64,000 nucleotides of DNA from Rhabdothermincola sediminis (GTDB taxonomy: Bacteria > Actinomycetota > Acidimicrobiia > Acidimicrobiales > Acidimicrobilacustridaceae), in the NCBI RefSeq assembly GCF_014805525.1, contig NZ_JACFSZ010000001.1:62001-126000 (forward strand), in the 5' to 3' direction. Both the position numbers and the translations under genes were made by a program. The notes below the pieces were generated by a model. The model was given only the letters and a program-made list of their open reading frames with translations, was not told where the DNA came from and ran no database searches. This document shows, one piece after another, positions 16,659 to 24,474 of this stretch (position 1 is its first letter; each line of letters starts with the position of its first letter).

Positions 16659-17936
16659 TCAGCGCATGTTGCCGGTGTGCCCCAGGCTGTAGCGCCCCGG
16701 CTGGGGCCACACCGTGAGCCCGTGCGGGCCCTTCCCCACCGGGATCCGTCCCGCCAGCGCCCCGGTGGTGGTGTCGAACACGTAGACCTCGTCGTCGTAG
16801 CGACCACCCAGCCACAGCTCCCGGCCGTCGGGCGTCAGGTTGCCCATGTCGGGGCTGCCGCCGCCGGGCACCTCCCAGCGGTCGACGACCTGGTTGGTGG
16901 CGAGGTCCAGCACCGCCACGCTCCCCGGCCCTCGTGGCGGGCCGGGCACCCGGTTCGATCCCCGGTTGATGACGTAGAGCTTCGTCGCGTCCCGGCTGGG
17001 GTACAGGCCGTGCGCGCCGACACCCGTCTCCACGAAGCCGATCTCGGTGAAGGTGGCCGCGTCGATCAGGTACACGCCGTTGCGCATCATCTCGGCCACG
17101 TAGAAGGTCTTGCCGTCGGGCGAGATTCGGACGTCCTGGGGCATCCCCCCGCCGCTGAGCTCCAGCATCCCCACCACCCGCCGCTCGAGCAGGTCGATCT
17201 TCGCCAGGCGTCCGGCGAACTCACAGGTGGCGATCAGGTAGCGGCCGTCGATGGAGAAGTCGATGTGGTTGATCCCCGCGCAGTCGGGTACCTCGAGGCT
17301 GCGGTGCAGCGCCATGGTGTGCGGGTCGCGGAAGTCCAGCCGCCGCAGCGCCTCGGCCACCACGATGGCTTCGCTCCCGTCGGGGGTGAAGTAGAGGTTG
17401 TAGGGATCCTCGACCGCCAGGGTGGCGACCGGCTCGCCGCTCGGCGGGTCGATCGCGGTGAGCGAGTAGCCCTGGTTGCTCAGTACCCACAGCGTCCGCA
17501 GGTCGTACGAAGGCACGACGTGCTGGGGCTCGGCGTCAACCGGGAAGGTGCCGATGACCTGCTTGGTGGCGACGTCGATCACCGTCACGTCGTTGGAACG
17601 GCCGTTCGGCACGTAGACCCTCAGCGGGACCTCGGCGAGCCAGGGTTGCAGCTTGCCGGCCGCGGTCTCGCTGTAGAGGTTCGCGGGATCGACCACCGGT
17701 GGCATGTCCGACACGGTGTCGATCGCCGGCGGCGAGCCACCGCTGTCGGCCGGGTGGGGGGCGGTCGAGGCGTCGTCGGTCGGCGCAGTGGTCGTGGTGG
17801 GTGCCGTGGCCGCATCCCAGCCCGAGCAAGCGAGCGCGCCCGGGGTCAGCGCCAGGGTGATGAGCAGGCCTACGGCACGCCACCATCGTGGGCTGGTCGA
17901 CGCGCGCATCACGGCCGGAGGGTATCCGCGGGGCAT
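16659..17936 (-). CDS. secreted YVTN/YncE-type beta-propeller lipoprotein
   Basis: A 425-residue exported protein. The signal sequence ends in the lipobox LTPGALAC; an alternative ATG at 17909 would remove nine residues and give a tighter signal peptide. After a Thr/Ala-rich linker, the body is made of repeated 40-residue blades (VYVPNGRSNDVTVIDVATKQVI, DGKTFYVAEMMRNGVYLIDA, LYVINRGSNRV and more) typical of the YncE/cytochrome cd1-like seven-bladed propellers. Such proteins bind ligands or act as scaffolds; some belong to surface enzymes. No catalytic residues can be named. It may share a transcript with the upstream sigma-like gene, which ends 11 bases before it. Confidence 0.85.
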   Translation of the reverse strand: MPRGYPPAVMRASTSPRWWRAVGLLITLALTPGALACSGWDAATAPTTTTAPTDDASTAPHPADSGGSPPAIDTVSDMPPVVDPANLYSETAAGKLQPWLAEVPLRVYVPNGRSNDVTVIDVATKQVIGTFPVDAEPQHVVPSYDLRTLWVLSNQGYSLTAIDPPSGEPVATLAVEDPYNLYFTPDGSEAIVVAEALRRLDFRDPHTMALHRSLEVPDCAGINHIDFSIDGRYLIATCEFAGRLAKIDLLERRVVGMLELSGGGMPQDVRISPDGKTFYVAEMMRNGVYLIDAATFTEIGFVETGVGAHGLYPSRDATKLYVINRGSNRVPGPPRGPGSVAVLDLATNQVVDRWEVPGGGSPDMGNLTPDGRELWLGGRYDDEVYVFDTTTGALAGRIPVGKGPHGLTVWPQPGRYSLGHTGNMR

Positions 17937-17947
17937 CCCGCCCCTGG

Positions 17948-19672
17948 TCAGGGTTTGACCGTGAGCTCCTGGGTGCGACTGGCGAGGACCACGCCGTTCC
18001 CGGTGACGGTCAGGCTGTAGACACCGGCGCTACAGGCTTGGGCGGACCCGCCGAGCAGGCTCGAGGACACCCCGGGACCCGAGACGCTCACGGTCACCGG
18101 ACCCGTCGCGCTCACCTCCCAGGTGAGGGTGGCGCACTCACCGCTCGCGACCTTCTTCGGATTGAGGTTCAAGCTGGCGATGCTTACCCGCATGACCGTG
18201 GTGGTGGTCGTCTCGGGCGGCGGTGGTGGTGGGAAGAACCCACCTCCGGCGGTGGTCGTGGTAGGCAGGGTCGTGGTGGTGGTCTCCGCCGTCGGCGCCG
18301 TGGTGGTGGTGATCGGCACGGTGGAGGAGGTGACGAAGGTCGTCGTCGAGCGCTTCGTGGTGGTCGTCGAGTCCTCCGCCACTGCGGCCGTGTCGAGACT
18401 GGTGTCCTGATCACCTGACCGGCTGGCGAGGGCGATCACCGCCACCAGCAGGATCGCCGCCGCGATGCCGATGCCCACCCACCGCTTCGTTCTGCCCGAC
18501 TCCAGGGTCCCGGCCCGGCGGCTGGCCACCGGCGTGTGGACCGGACCGGAGGAACCGTCGCGGGATGCGCCACCCGCACCCGCGCCCCCGTCCGGCGCGG
18601 CTGCCGCGGTCGCGGCGAGGGCGGGCTCCGAGGTCATCGAGGGCTCGAGCTCGGTGGTCGCGGGAGGTTCCGGCTCTCGGGGGGTCTCTGATGCTGCATC
18701 CTGCGAGGTCTCGGCCGCCGCGCCGGGGATCTCGAGCGTCTCGCCGGCGAGGGCCGCACCGGCGAGGGGCGCACCGGTGAGGGCCTCCGTGGCCGGCGAG
18801 GCGTCCTCACCGGTCGTCGTGGCCGGCGGGGCCGGAGCCGTGACGGCACCGAGCACCTGCTCACGCACGTCACCAGGAGCGGGGGAGAGGGGGATGGTGC
18901 CGAACAGCTCCACCGCGGGCAGGGCCACCAGCGATCGGCCGCGGCAGGTCGCGCAGGCGCGGATGTGGCGGTGGATGAGTCGGCTGGCGGTGGGATCGAA
19001 GCTGGTCGCGCCCTCGGCCCGCAGCTCTTCGGCGAGCTGGTCGTGGGCGGGAGTTCCCCCGAGCCACAGCAGCCGGGTGCGCAGCGCGGCGGCGTATCCG
19101 GTGGGCAGCTTGGCCAGCCGGTCCTCCACCGCACCGACGTCCGCGCCCGTGGCGGCCGCGATCTCGGTGGCGTCGAGACCTCCTCGCCAGTGGAGGTCGA
19201 GGACCTCCGCGGTCGGCGCGCCCAGCACCGCCGCGGTCTCCCACAGCAGCGCGGCGACGTCGGGGTCGCTGGCCAGCGCGGTGGCGTCCGTCCCCCGGGT
19301 GATCCGCCCCGCGGCCCGTTTGGGATCCGAGGGGGGTGTGGGGGTGATGGCACCGATCGTGCTGTTGCCCGTCCCGGAGGTGGCCTGCGCCACCCGGGCC
19401 GCGAAGCTGGTGTCGGCTCCGTCGTCGAGCTGGTCGCGCACCTGCCCGAAGGCGTTGATCAGCACCCCGGCCGCGTCCCGGGCGTTGACCCCACGCCGAG
19501 TGACCCGATCGAACGCGAAGTCGAGCCAGTTCTCCACCAGCCCCCGCCAGGCGCTCTCGTCGCCCAGGCGCACCCGGGAGACGGCTTGCTCGTCGCGGAC
19601 CCGGCGCTCGGCGCGGGATCCGTCGCGCCCACCGGCACCCCCCGGTGAGCGCTTGTTCCGTCGTTTGCTCAT
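17948..19672 (-). CDS. sigma-factor-like protein fused to a zinc finger, membrane anchor and extracellular Ig-like domain
   Basis: A 574-residue multi-domain protein. Residues about 25-95 resemble an ECF sigma region 2 helix bundle. Residues about 130-195 resemble region 4 (EVLDLHWRGGLDATEIAAATGADVGAV as a helix-turn-helix). Near 230-242, HRHIRACATC matches the H-x3-C-x2-C zinc site of anti-sigma factors. A long Ala/Pro/Glu linker leads to one transmembrane helix (WVGIGIAAAILLVAVIALAS, about 400-420). Outside follow a Thr-rich linker and an Ig-like domain with two cysteines. The order gives a cytoplasmic DNA-binding half and an exported half in one chain. The ATG at 19672 has an AGGGGG site seven bases upstream. 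Function is inference. Confidence 0.7.
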   Translation of the reverse strand: MSKRRNKRSPGGAGGRDGSRAERRVRDEQAVSRVRLGDESAWRGLVENWLDFAFDRVTRRGVNARDAAGVLINAFGQVRDQLDDGADTSFAARVAQATSGTGNSTIGAITPTPPSDPKRAAGRITRGTDATALASDPDVAALLWETAAVLGAPTAEVLDLHWRGGLDATEIAAATGADVGAVEDRLAKLPTGYAAALRTRLLWLGGTPAHDQLAEELRAEGATSFDPTASRLIHRHIRACATCRGRSLVALPAVELFGTIPLSPAPGDVREQVLGAVTAPAPPATTTGEDASPATEALTGAPLAGAALAGETLEIPGAAAETSQDAASETPREPEPPATTELEPSMTSEPALAATAAAAPDGGAGAGGASRDGSSGPVHTPVASRRAGTLESGRTKRWVGIGIAAAILLVAVIALASRSGDQDTSLDTAAVAEDSTTTTKRSTTTFVTSSTVPITTTTAPTAETTTTTLPTTTTAGGGFFPPPPPPETTTTTVMRVSIASLNLNPKKVASGECATLTWEVSATGPVTVSVSGPGVSSSLLGGSAQACSAGVYSLTVTGNGVVLASRTQELTVKP

Positions 19673-19786
19673 CGCGCACCCCCTTGCGTGCCGGTCCACC
19701 GGGCGCTCCTCGGGAGCCGGCCGCAGCAGACCGCGTGCGTGCAGAAACCCTAGGACGGCGCCAGCGTGGAGCCGGGGATCTGTGCT

Positions 19787-22333
19787 TCAGCGGCGCACGG
19801 TCTTCTCCTGGAGGTTCCTGTCGGACGCCACGTCCTCGTTCTTGAACACGACGGTCCGCCAATCCTTGGCCGAGAAGCGCTCGGTCGCCCCCACGAAGAG
19901 CGGCGAGGTCCGGTCCTGGGTCTGCCCGTAGGTCAGGAACACCTTCGCCTCGGGCCCATCGGGGCCGAAGTGGACGGCCAGGAGAAAGCTGGTGCCGTTG
20001 TTGATCAGGTACCCGTCAGCCGTCAATGCCGAGCGGGGGGCGACGGTCGGTCCCCGCCCGGGAGTGGGCTCCATCGTGGAGGAGCCGGCACCGTAACCGA
20101 CGACGTTGGTCACCCCGTCGGCGTTGTCGCCGCCGTGGATCGGGACCCGTACGCCGGCGCGGTCTGCGGCCTGCAGCTCCCCCAGGCTCGCGGTCAGGGG
20201 ATGGCCCGCAGCCTGGAAGATCTGCACGGCCCGGGCGAGGTTCACGAGCACCGGGTCAGGGGAGGCGTCGGTGGTGGGGGCCAACCCGGCGGGAGTGTCG
20301 ACCGGGCGGGCCGGATCGAAGGGCTCGGCCCACAGTCCCGGCGTATCGCCGAGCAGCTGTGCCGGCTCGAAGCGCCCGATGAACTCTCGCCACAGCGCGG
20401 CACCGACCCGGTCCAGCTCGTAGCGCCCGTCCCAGCGGTCGAGCACCTCGCAGGCGTCGCGCAGGTCGACCGTCGCGGCAGGCAGCACCTCGGTGCCTCC
20501 GTCGGTCAGCGGGGGGACGGCAACGGTGGCCGCGCCACGACACCGCTGCACCACACCGTCCTTGAGCACCCGTGAGGTGTAGCCCCGGTTGGCCAGCGAC
20601 GCCGCTGCGAGCTCGTCGAGGTCGAACCGACCGTCCGCGCCGGCCGGGCCCGATGCGCTGGTGTCGCGCAGGACCACCGCGTTCTCACGGGTGCGCGGCG
20701 AGCGCGCGGTGCGAGGTGGGCCGTGCAGGGGTGAGTAGTCGCCTTCGAGGGTCTCGGTCGCGTTCGCCAGCCAGTAGCTGTCGTTGGCGTTGAAGACGTG
20801 GTCGCGTCGCTCGACTTTGGGCATGGCGGCGTAGGGCACGAGGCCGGGATCTCGCGCGCCGGGTAGGTCGAGCCATTCGAACCGCGAGTCCGACCCGTCG
20901 AGCAGCACTGCCCGGTTCTGGGCGGCGATCGCCACCATGGGGTCGGTGCGTTTGGCCTCCTCGTAGGCCGCGATCGCCTCGGTGGAGAGTGCCGGGGTGG
21001 CCGAGGTGTCCGCGTACCAGGCCCGGCCGTCCGCGCTGACAGCGATGGTGTTGAAAAGAGGCACGCCGGTGTGGGTCTGGTGTGCGGCGATGAACTCGTC
21101 GAGGTCGGCGGCTCGGTTCATGGCCAGGTACTGGTCGACGAACTCGTCGTTGTCGATGTTCGCGTCCCGGTAGGTGATCGTGGTGCTCTCGGTCCAGCCG
21201 ACCCCGGGGAAGTCGAGCACGGGGCCGTAGTGGGTGGACCACAAGGTGCGGGTCTCGCTGCCCATGGTGCCGTCGGGCTGGCGCACCTGGACCGTGATCG
21301 CTCGCGAGGTCATGGGTCGCTCCTCGCCGTCGTAGAGGTAGCTGGTGGGCTTCCCCGGCACCAGGTCGACCGTGTAGGCGGTGAAGCGGTTGCCCGCCGA
21401 GACCGTATGCGACCAGGCGAAGTTCTCGGTGAAGCCGATGCCGACGCCTGGTAGCCCCGCGAGCTGCGCGCCGTAGAGGTCCAGCTCGCCGGGGATGGTG
21501 AGGTGCACCTCCCAGAACCGCAGTTCCCCCTCCCAGGGGAAGTGCGGGTTGGCGAGCAGCAGGCCGCCGCCGTCGGCGCTCCGCTCGGAGCCGATCGCCC
21601 ACGCATTGCTGGCGGAGGGGGCCGCGCCGAGCACGGCCAGGTCGGTCGGTGCCCGCCCGCGGTGCGAGGCGGTGGCTGCTCCCTCGCCGGGGGGTGCGCT
21701 CGCGTCGCCGGAGGGCCCACCAGCGGTCACGGCGGGCGGCTGGGCCCCGGCGATGAACTCGATCAGCCGGGCACCGCTGGCCTGCAGGGCGACGGATCGA
21801 GCGTACGCGTACGCGTCCACGGCGCTGATCGGGGCCACCCAGGGCTGCCCGGCGCACCACCCGTCGATGCCGTCGACACCGGCGTCCTCGAGGTACGCGT
21901 TCCAGCCGGCGGCGAACCCCTCGAACAGCTCGTGCACCCCGTCGCTCTTGTCGGGCCACTCCTGCCGGGCACGGGCGTCGATGCCCAGCGCGAGCCACCC
22001 GAAATCCGACGTCAGGTTGCGGTCGTTCTCGCCGGGCCCGAACCACTTCGATCGCTCACCGCGGATCTTGAGGACCTGATCCGCCAGGTCACAGGAGTGG
22101 TCCTCGGCACTGGCGTAGCCCTGCCCGAACGCCAGGCTCCCCAGGTCGCCGGCGGTTATGTGCGCGACGCCGTCGGTAGTGCGGCGGATGGTGGCCTCGT
22201 AGCCCCGCCGCTCCGGGCGGTCATCGGTGCTGCCGGCGGGGCCGGAGCGCTCACCGTCGTTGGTGCACCCCGCGAGGAGCAGCGCCAATCCGGCGAGGAG
22301 GGCCATGAGCCGGCTGGTGGTGCGTGCGTGCAT
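19787..22333 (-). CDS. penicillin acylase family (Ntn-hydrolase) lipoprotein
   Basis: An 848-residue exported protein whose signal peptide ends in LALLLAGCTN. The A-chain motif LAFGQGYASAEDHSCDLADQ is followed by the autoprocessing site ASNAWAIGS with the nucleophilic serine near residue 240. The B-chain motifs LLANPHFPWEG and FTENFAWSHTVSAG are also present. Proteins of this family self-cleave into two chains and hydrolyse amide bonds such as beta-lactam side chains, acyl-homoserine lactones or aculeacin-type lipopeptides. The natural substrate cannot be told from sequence. Lipid anchoring puts the enzyme on the outer face of the cell membrane. Confidence 0.9.
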   Translation of the reverse strand: MHARTTSRLMALLAGLALLLAGCTNDGERSGPAGSTDDRPERRGYEATIRRTTDGVAHITAGDLGSLAFGQGYASAEDHSCDLADQVLKIRGERSKWFGPGENDRNLTSDFGWLALGIDARARQEWPDKSDGVHELFEGFAAGWNAYLEDAGVDGIDGWCAGQPWVAPISAVDAYAYARSVALQASGARLIEFIAGAQPPAVTAGGPSGDASAPPGEGAATASHRGRAPTDLAVLGAAPSASNAWAIGSERSADGGGLLLANPHFPWEGELRFWEVHLTIPGELDLYGAQLAGLPGVGIGFTENFAWSHTVSAGNRFTAYTVDLVPGKPTSYLYDGEERPMTSRAITVQVRQPDGTMGSETRTLWSTHYGPVLDFPGVGWTESTTITYRDANIDNDEFVDQYLAMNRAADLDEFIAAHQTHTGVPLFNTIAVSADGRAWYADTSATPALSTEAIAAYEEAKRTDPMVAIAAQNRAVLLDGSDSRFEWLDLPGARDPGLVPYAAMPKVERRDHVFNANDSYWLANATETLEGDYSPLHGPPRTARSPRTRENAVVLRDTSASGPAGADGRFDLDELAAASLANRGYTSRVLKDGVVQRCRGAATVAVPPLTDGGTEVLPAATVDLRDACEVLDRWDGRYELDRVGAALWREFIGRFEPAQLLGDTPGLWAEPFDPARPVDTPAGLAPTTDASPDPVLVNLARAVQIFQAAGHPLTASLGELQAADRAGVRVPIHGGDNADGVTNVVGYGAGSSTMEPTPGRGPTVAPRSALTADGYLINNGTSFLLAVHFGPDGPEAKVFLTYGQTQDRTSPLFVGATERFSAKDWRTVVFKNEDVASDRNLQEKTVRR

Positions 22334-22404
22334 CAGTGCTTCCCCCTGGTGCGCCGGGCGGACCGGGCCGGCGCACCGCCCGCCATGTTTGCAGGATCCG
22401 ATGT

Positions 22405-22866
22405 TCAGGGTCGCTCGGTGCTCTTCGCCGTGTCCCCCGCCCGATCACCGGGCTCGCTCGCGCCGGTATCGGGTCGCGCCGGGTCGAGAGAGTCGGAGGC
22501 GGGCTCGCAGCCCTCCGGTCGCAGGTCGAGCACCTCCCGCAGGTCGATCACCGGATCGCCGCTCGGTCGTCGAGTGCGGGCACCTGGTGGCTCGAGGACC
22601 AGCACCACGTGCCACCGCCGGAGCCGATCACGGTGGGGCGGGTGGTGGTCGTCCAGGCTGACCCACACCGCCAGGTCGCGCCGCCCGACGTGCAGCACCG
22701 CCTCGCTGGGCCGGAGGAAATGGTGCCACCAGCGCAGCCCGCGGGCGAAGGCGAGTAGGCGCCCACCGTCCACGGTGACCTGCACCCGGCGACGGCGCTG
22801 CCGCAGGTCGCGGTTGCGGAGCCATCGAAGGCTGGCCCGCCGAGCGGGCGGGGGGTGAGAGCCCAT
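22405..22866 (-). CDS. small conserved hypothetical protein (153 aa)
   Basis: Not recognised. A basic N-terminal half contains an alternating beta-rich stretch (VQVTVDGGRLLAFARGLRWW, then AVLHVGRRDLAVWVSLDDH), followed by a hydrophilic, probably disordered C-terminus rich in Asp, Glu, Pro and Ser. There is no signal or membrane segment. This frame was preferred over the overlapping plus-strand frame because it shows a folded-domain-like pattern and lies in the same direction as the penicillin acylase gene 72 bases downstream. Existence as a gene is likely but not certain. Confidence 0.5.
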   Translation of the reverse strand: MGSHPPPARRASLRWLRNRDLRQRRRRVQVTVDGGRLLAFARGLRWWHHFLRPSEAVLHVGRRDLAVWVSLDDHHPPHRDRLRRWHVVLVLEPPGARTRRPSGDPVIDLREVLDLRPEGCEPASDSLDPARPDTGASEPGDRAGDTAKSTERP

Positions 22867-22967
22867 CGCGGGGTCCTCCTCGATCCTGTCGCCCCCAAAC
22901 CTGCCTCAGCGGAGCGGAAACCGCAAGGGGTGATCTTGGAAACGCCCTGGGTGCCGGCCCTGACCGT

Positions 22968-23816
22968 CTACTCGAACACGACCGTGCGGTTGGCGTAGGC
23001 GATCACCCGGTGCTCCAGATGGGCTCGCACGGCCCTGGCCAGGACGAGCGCTTCGAGGTCCCGGCCCCGGCGAGCCATGGTCGCCGGGTCATCGGCGTGG
23101 GAGACCCGGGTGACGTCCTGGGCGATGATCGGCCCCGCGTCGAGCTCGGCGGTCACGTAGTGCGCAGTGGCGCCGATCAGCTTCACCCCCCGCTCCCAGG
23201 CCTGGTGGTAGGCCCGGGGACCGGCGAACGCGGGCAGGAACGAGTGGTGGATGTTGATCGTCCGCTCGCCGAACGCTTCGCAGAACGCCGGGGAGAGGAC
23301 CCGCATGTAGCGGGCCAGCACCACCAGGTCGGGCTCGAGCTCGCGCAGCAAGGAGACGACCCGTTGCTCCTGGTCTACCCGGCTCGCCCCGCCTTCGTCC
23401 GCCACCGGGACGTGGTGGAAGGCGAGGTCGAAGCGCCGGGCGATCGGGGCGTGGAGATCGTGGTTCGAGATGACCGCCACGACCTCGGCGGGCAGGTCAC
23501 CGGTGGCACAGCGCCCCAGCAGGTCGTACAGGCAGTGCGGCTCGCGGGAGGTGAGCACCGCCAGGCGTGCGGGGCCGGGGACGTGGAGCTGCCAGCTCAT
23601 CGACCAGCGCTCGGCCACCGGCTCGAAGCTCGCCCGCAGGGCGGTGGCGTCCGCGGGGTGCTCGAACTCCACCCGCTGGAGGAACAGCCCGTGCTCGGTG
23701 TCGCTGTACTGGCCGGCGTCGACGATGTTGCCGCCGTCCTCGGCCACCCAGCGGGCCACGTCGGCGACGATGCCCGGCCGGTCCGGGCAGGTCAGCAGCA
23801 GCACGGCCCGGGTCAC
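22968..23816 (-). CDS. purU: formyltetrahydrofolate deformylase
   Basis: A 282-residue enzyme that hydrolyses 10-formyltetrahydrofolate to formate and tetrahydrofolate, balancing one-carbon pools and supplying formate for purine synthesis. The N-terminal ACT domain (LTCPDRPGIVADVARWVAEDGGNI, about residues 8-85) is followed by a formyltransferase-like catalytic domain with VISNHD, NIHHSFLPAF and the aspartate in ELDAGPIIAQ, matching the Asn-His-Asp catalytic set. Length is typical. The start at 23816 faces the mauE-like gene across a 54-bp divergent intergenic region. Confidence 0.95.
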   Translation of the reverse strand: MTRAVLLLTCPDRPGIVADVARWVAEDGGNIVDAGQYSDTEHGLFLQRVEFEHPADATALRASFEPVAERWSMSWQLHVPGPARLAVLTSREPHCLYDLLGRCATGDLPAEVVAVISNHDLHAPIARRFDLAFHHVPVADEGGASRVDQEQRVVSLLRELEPDLVVLARYMRVLSPAFCEAFGERTINIHHSFLPAFAGPRAYHQAWERGVKLIGATAHYVTAELDAGPIIAQDVTRVSHADDPATMARRGRDLEALVLARAVRAHLEHRVIAYANRTVVFE

Positions 23817-23870
23817 TGGCGGGAGGCTAGTGCTCCCCGTCGGCCCGGTCAGCGCGCCGCGGCGCCTACC

Positions 23871-24449
23871 ATGACCCCCGTGACGGAGCTGGTCGCCCCC
23901 CTCGCCATCGTCGCCGGGGTCGTCGCGGTCGGGGGGGCGATGAAGATCGCCGACCCCGGCGCCACCCAGGGGATGCTCCGAGCGCTCGGGATGCCCGCTG
24001 CCCCCTGGCTCGCTCGCGGCGTCGGCCTGCTCGAGCTGGCTACCGGCCTCGCCGCCGCGCTGCTCGGCGGCCGGGTGGCATCAGCCGCCGTGGCCGGCCT
24101 CTACCTGGTTTTCGCCGCCGTCGCCTGGCGGCTGGTGCGCGGTGGGCAGGCCTCGTCGTGTGGCTGTTTCGGTCGGCTGTCCGCCCCCGCGACGAGAGTC
24201 CACGTGACCGCCGACCTCACCGCCGGCGCCGTCGCCGCCGGGGCCGCGGTCGCCGCCGCCCCGGGGTTGGCCGGGCTCGACGCCGGCGGGCCCCTGCAAC
24301 AGGTCACGCTCTTGGCCCTGGTGGCCGTCGGCACCTGGCTCGGGGTCGCCATCCACACGGTGTTGCCGGCGACCCTGGTGTCCGCCCGCCGGGTTCCGGC
24401 GCGGGCCGCCGTGCAGGAGTTCCGCATCGGCCCGCCCGCCGCCCGATGA
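23871..24449 (+). CDS. MauE-type (DoxX-like) membrane protein
   Basis: A 192-residue protein with four to five transmembrane helices. The segment SSCGCFGRLS after the second pair of helices is the conserved CGCFG motif of the MauE family, thought to supply reducing equivalents or disulfides for maturation of methylamine dehydrogenase light chain. Here it directly precedes a MauA-like cysteine-rich secreted protein and a MauD-like thioredoxin-fold protein, so a disulfide-forming or isomerising role for that protein is a reasonable inference. The ATG at 23871 is followed immediately by the first helix. Confidence 0.85.
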   Translation: MTPVTELVAPLAIVAGVVAVGGAMKIADPGATQGMLRALGMPAAPWLARGVGLLELATGLAAALLGGRVASAAVAGLYLVFAAVAWRLVRGGQASSCGCFGRLSAPATRVHVTADLTAGAVAAGAAVAAAPGLAGLDAGGPLQQVTLLALVAVGTWLGVAIHTVLPATLVSARRVPARAAVQEFRIGPPAAR

Positions 24450-24474
24450 GCACCACCTCGCAGCCCTCTCGCCC

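Noticed and set aside
15155-16807. Long minus-strand frame opposite tesB and the sulfotransferase.
   Set aside because: Its translation is low-complexity (Val/Gly/Arg/His-rich) with no motif, and both plus-strand genes have intact catalytic signatures.
21503-22858. Long plus-strand frame opposite the penicillin acylase gene.
   Set aside because: It lacks conserved motifs; the minus strand carries signal peptide, Ntn-serine site and chain motifs.
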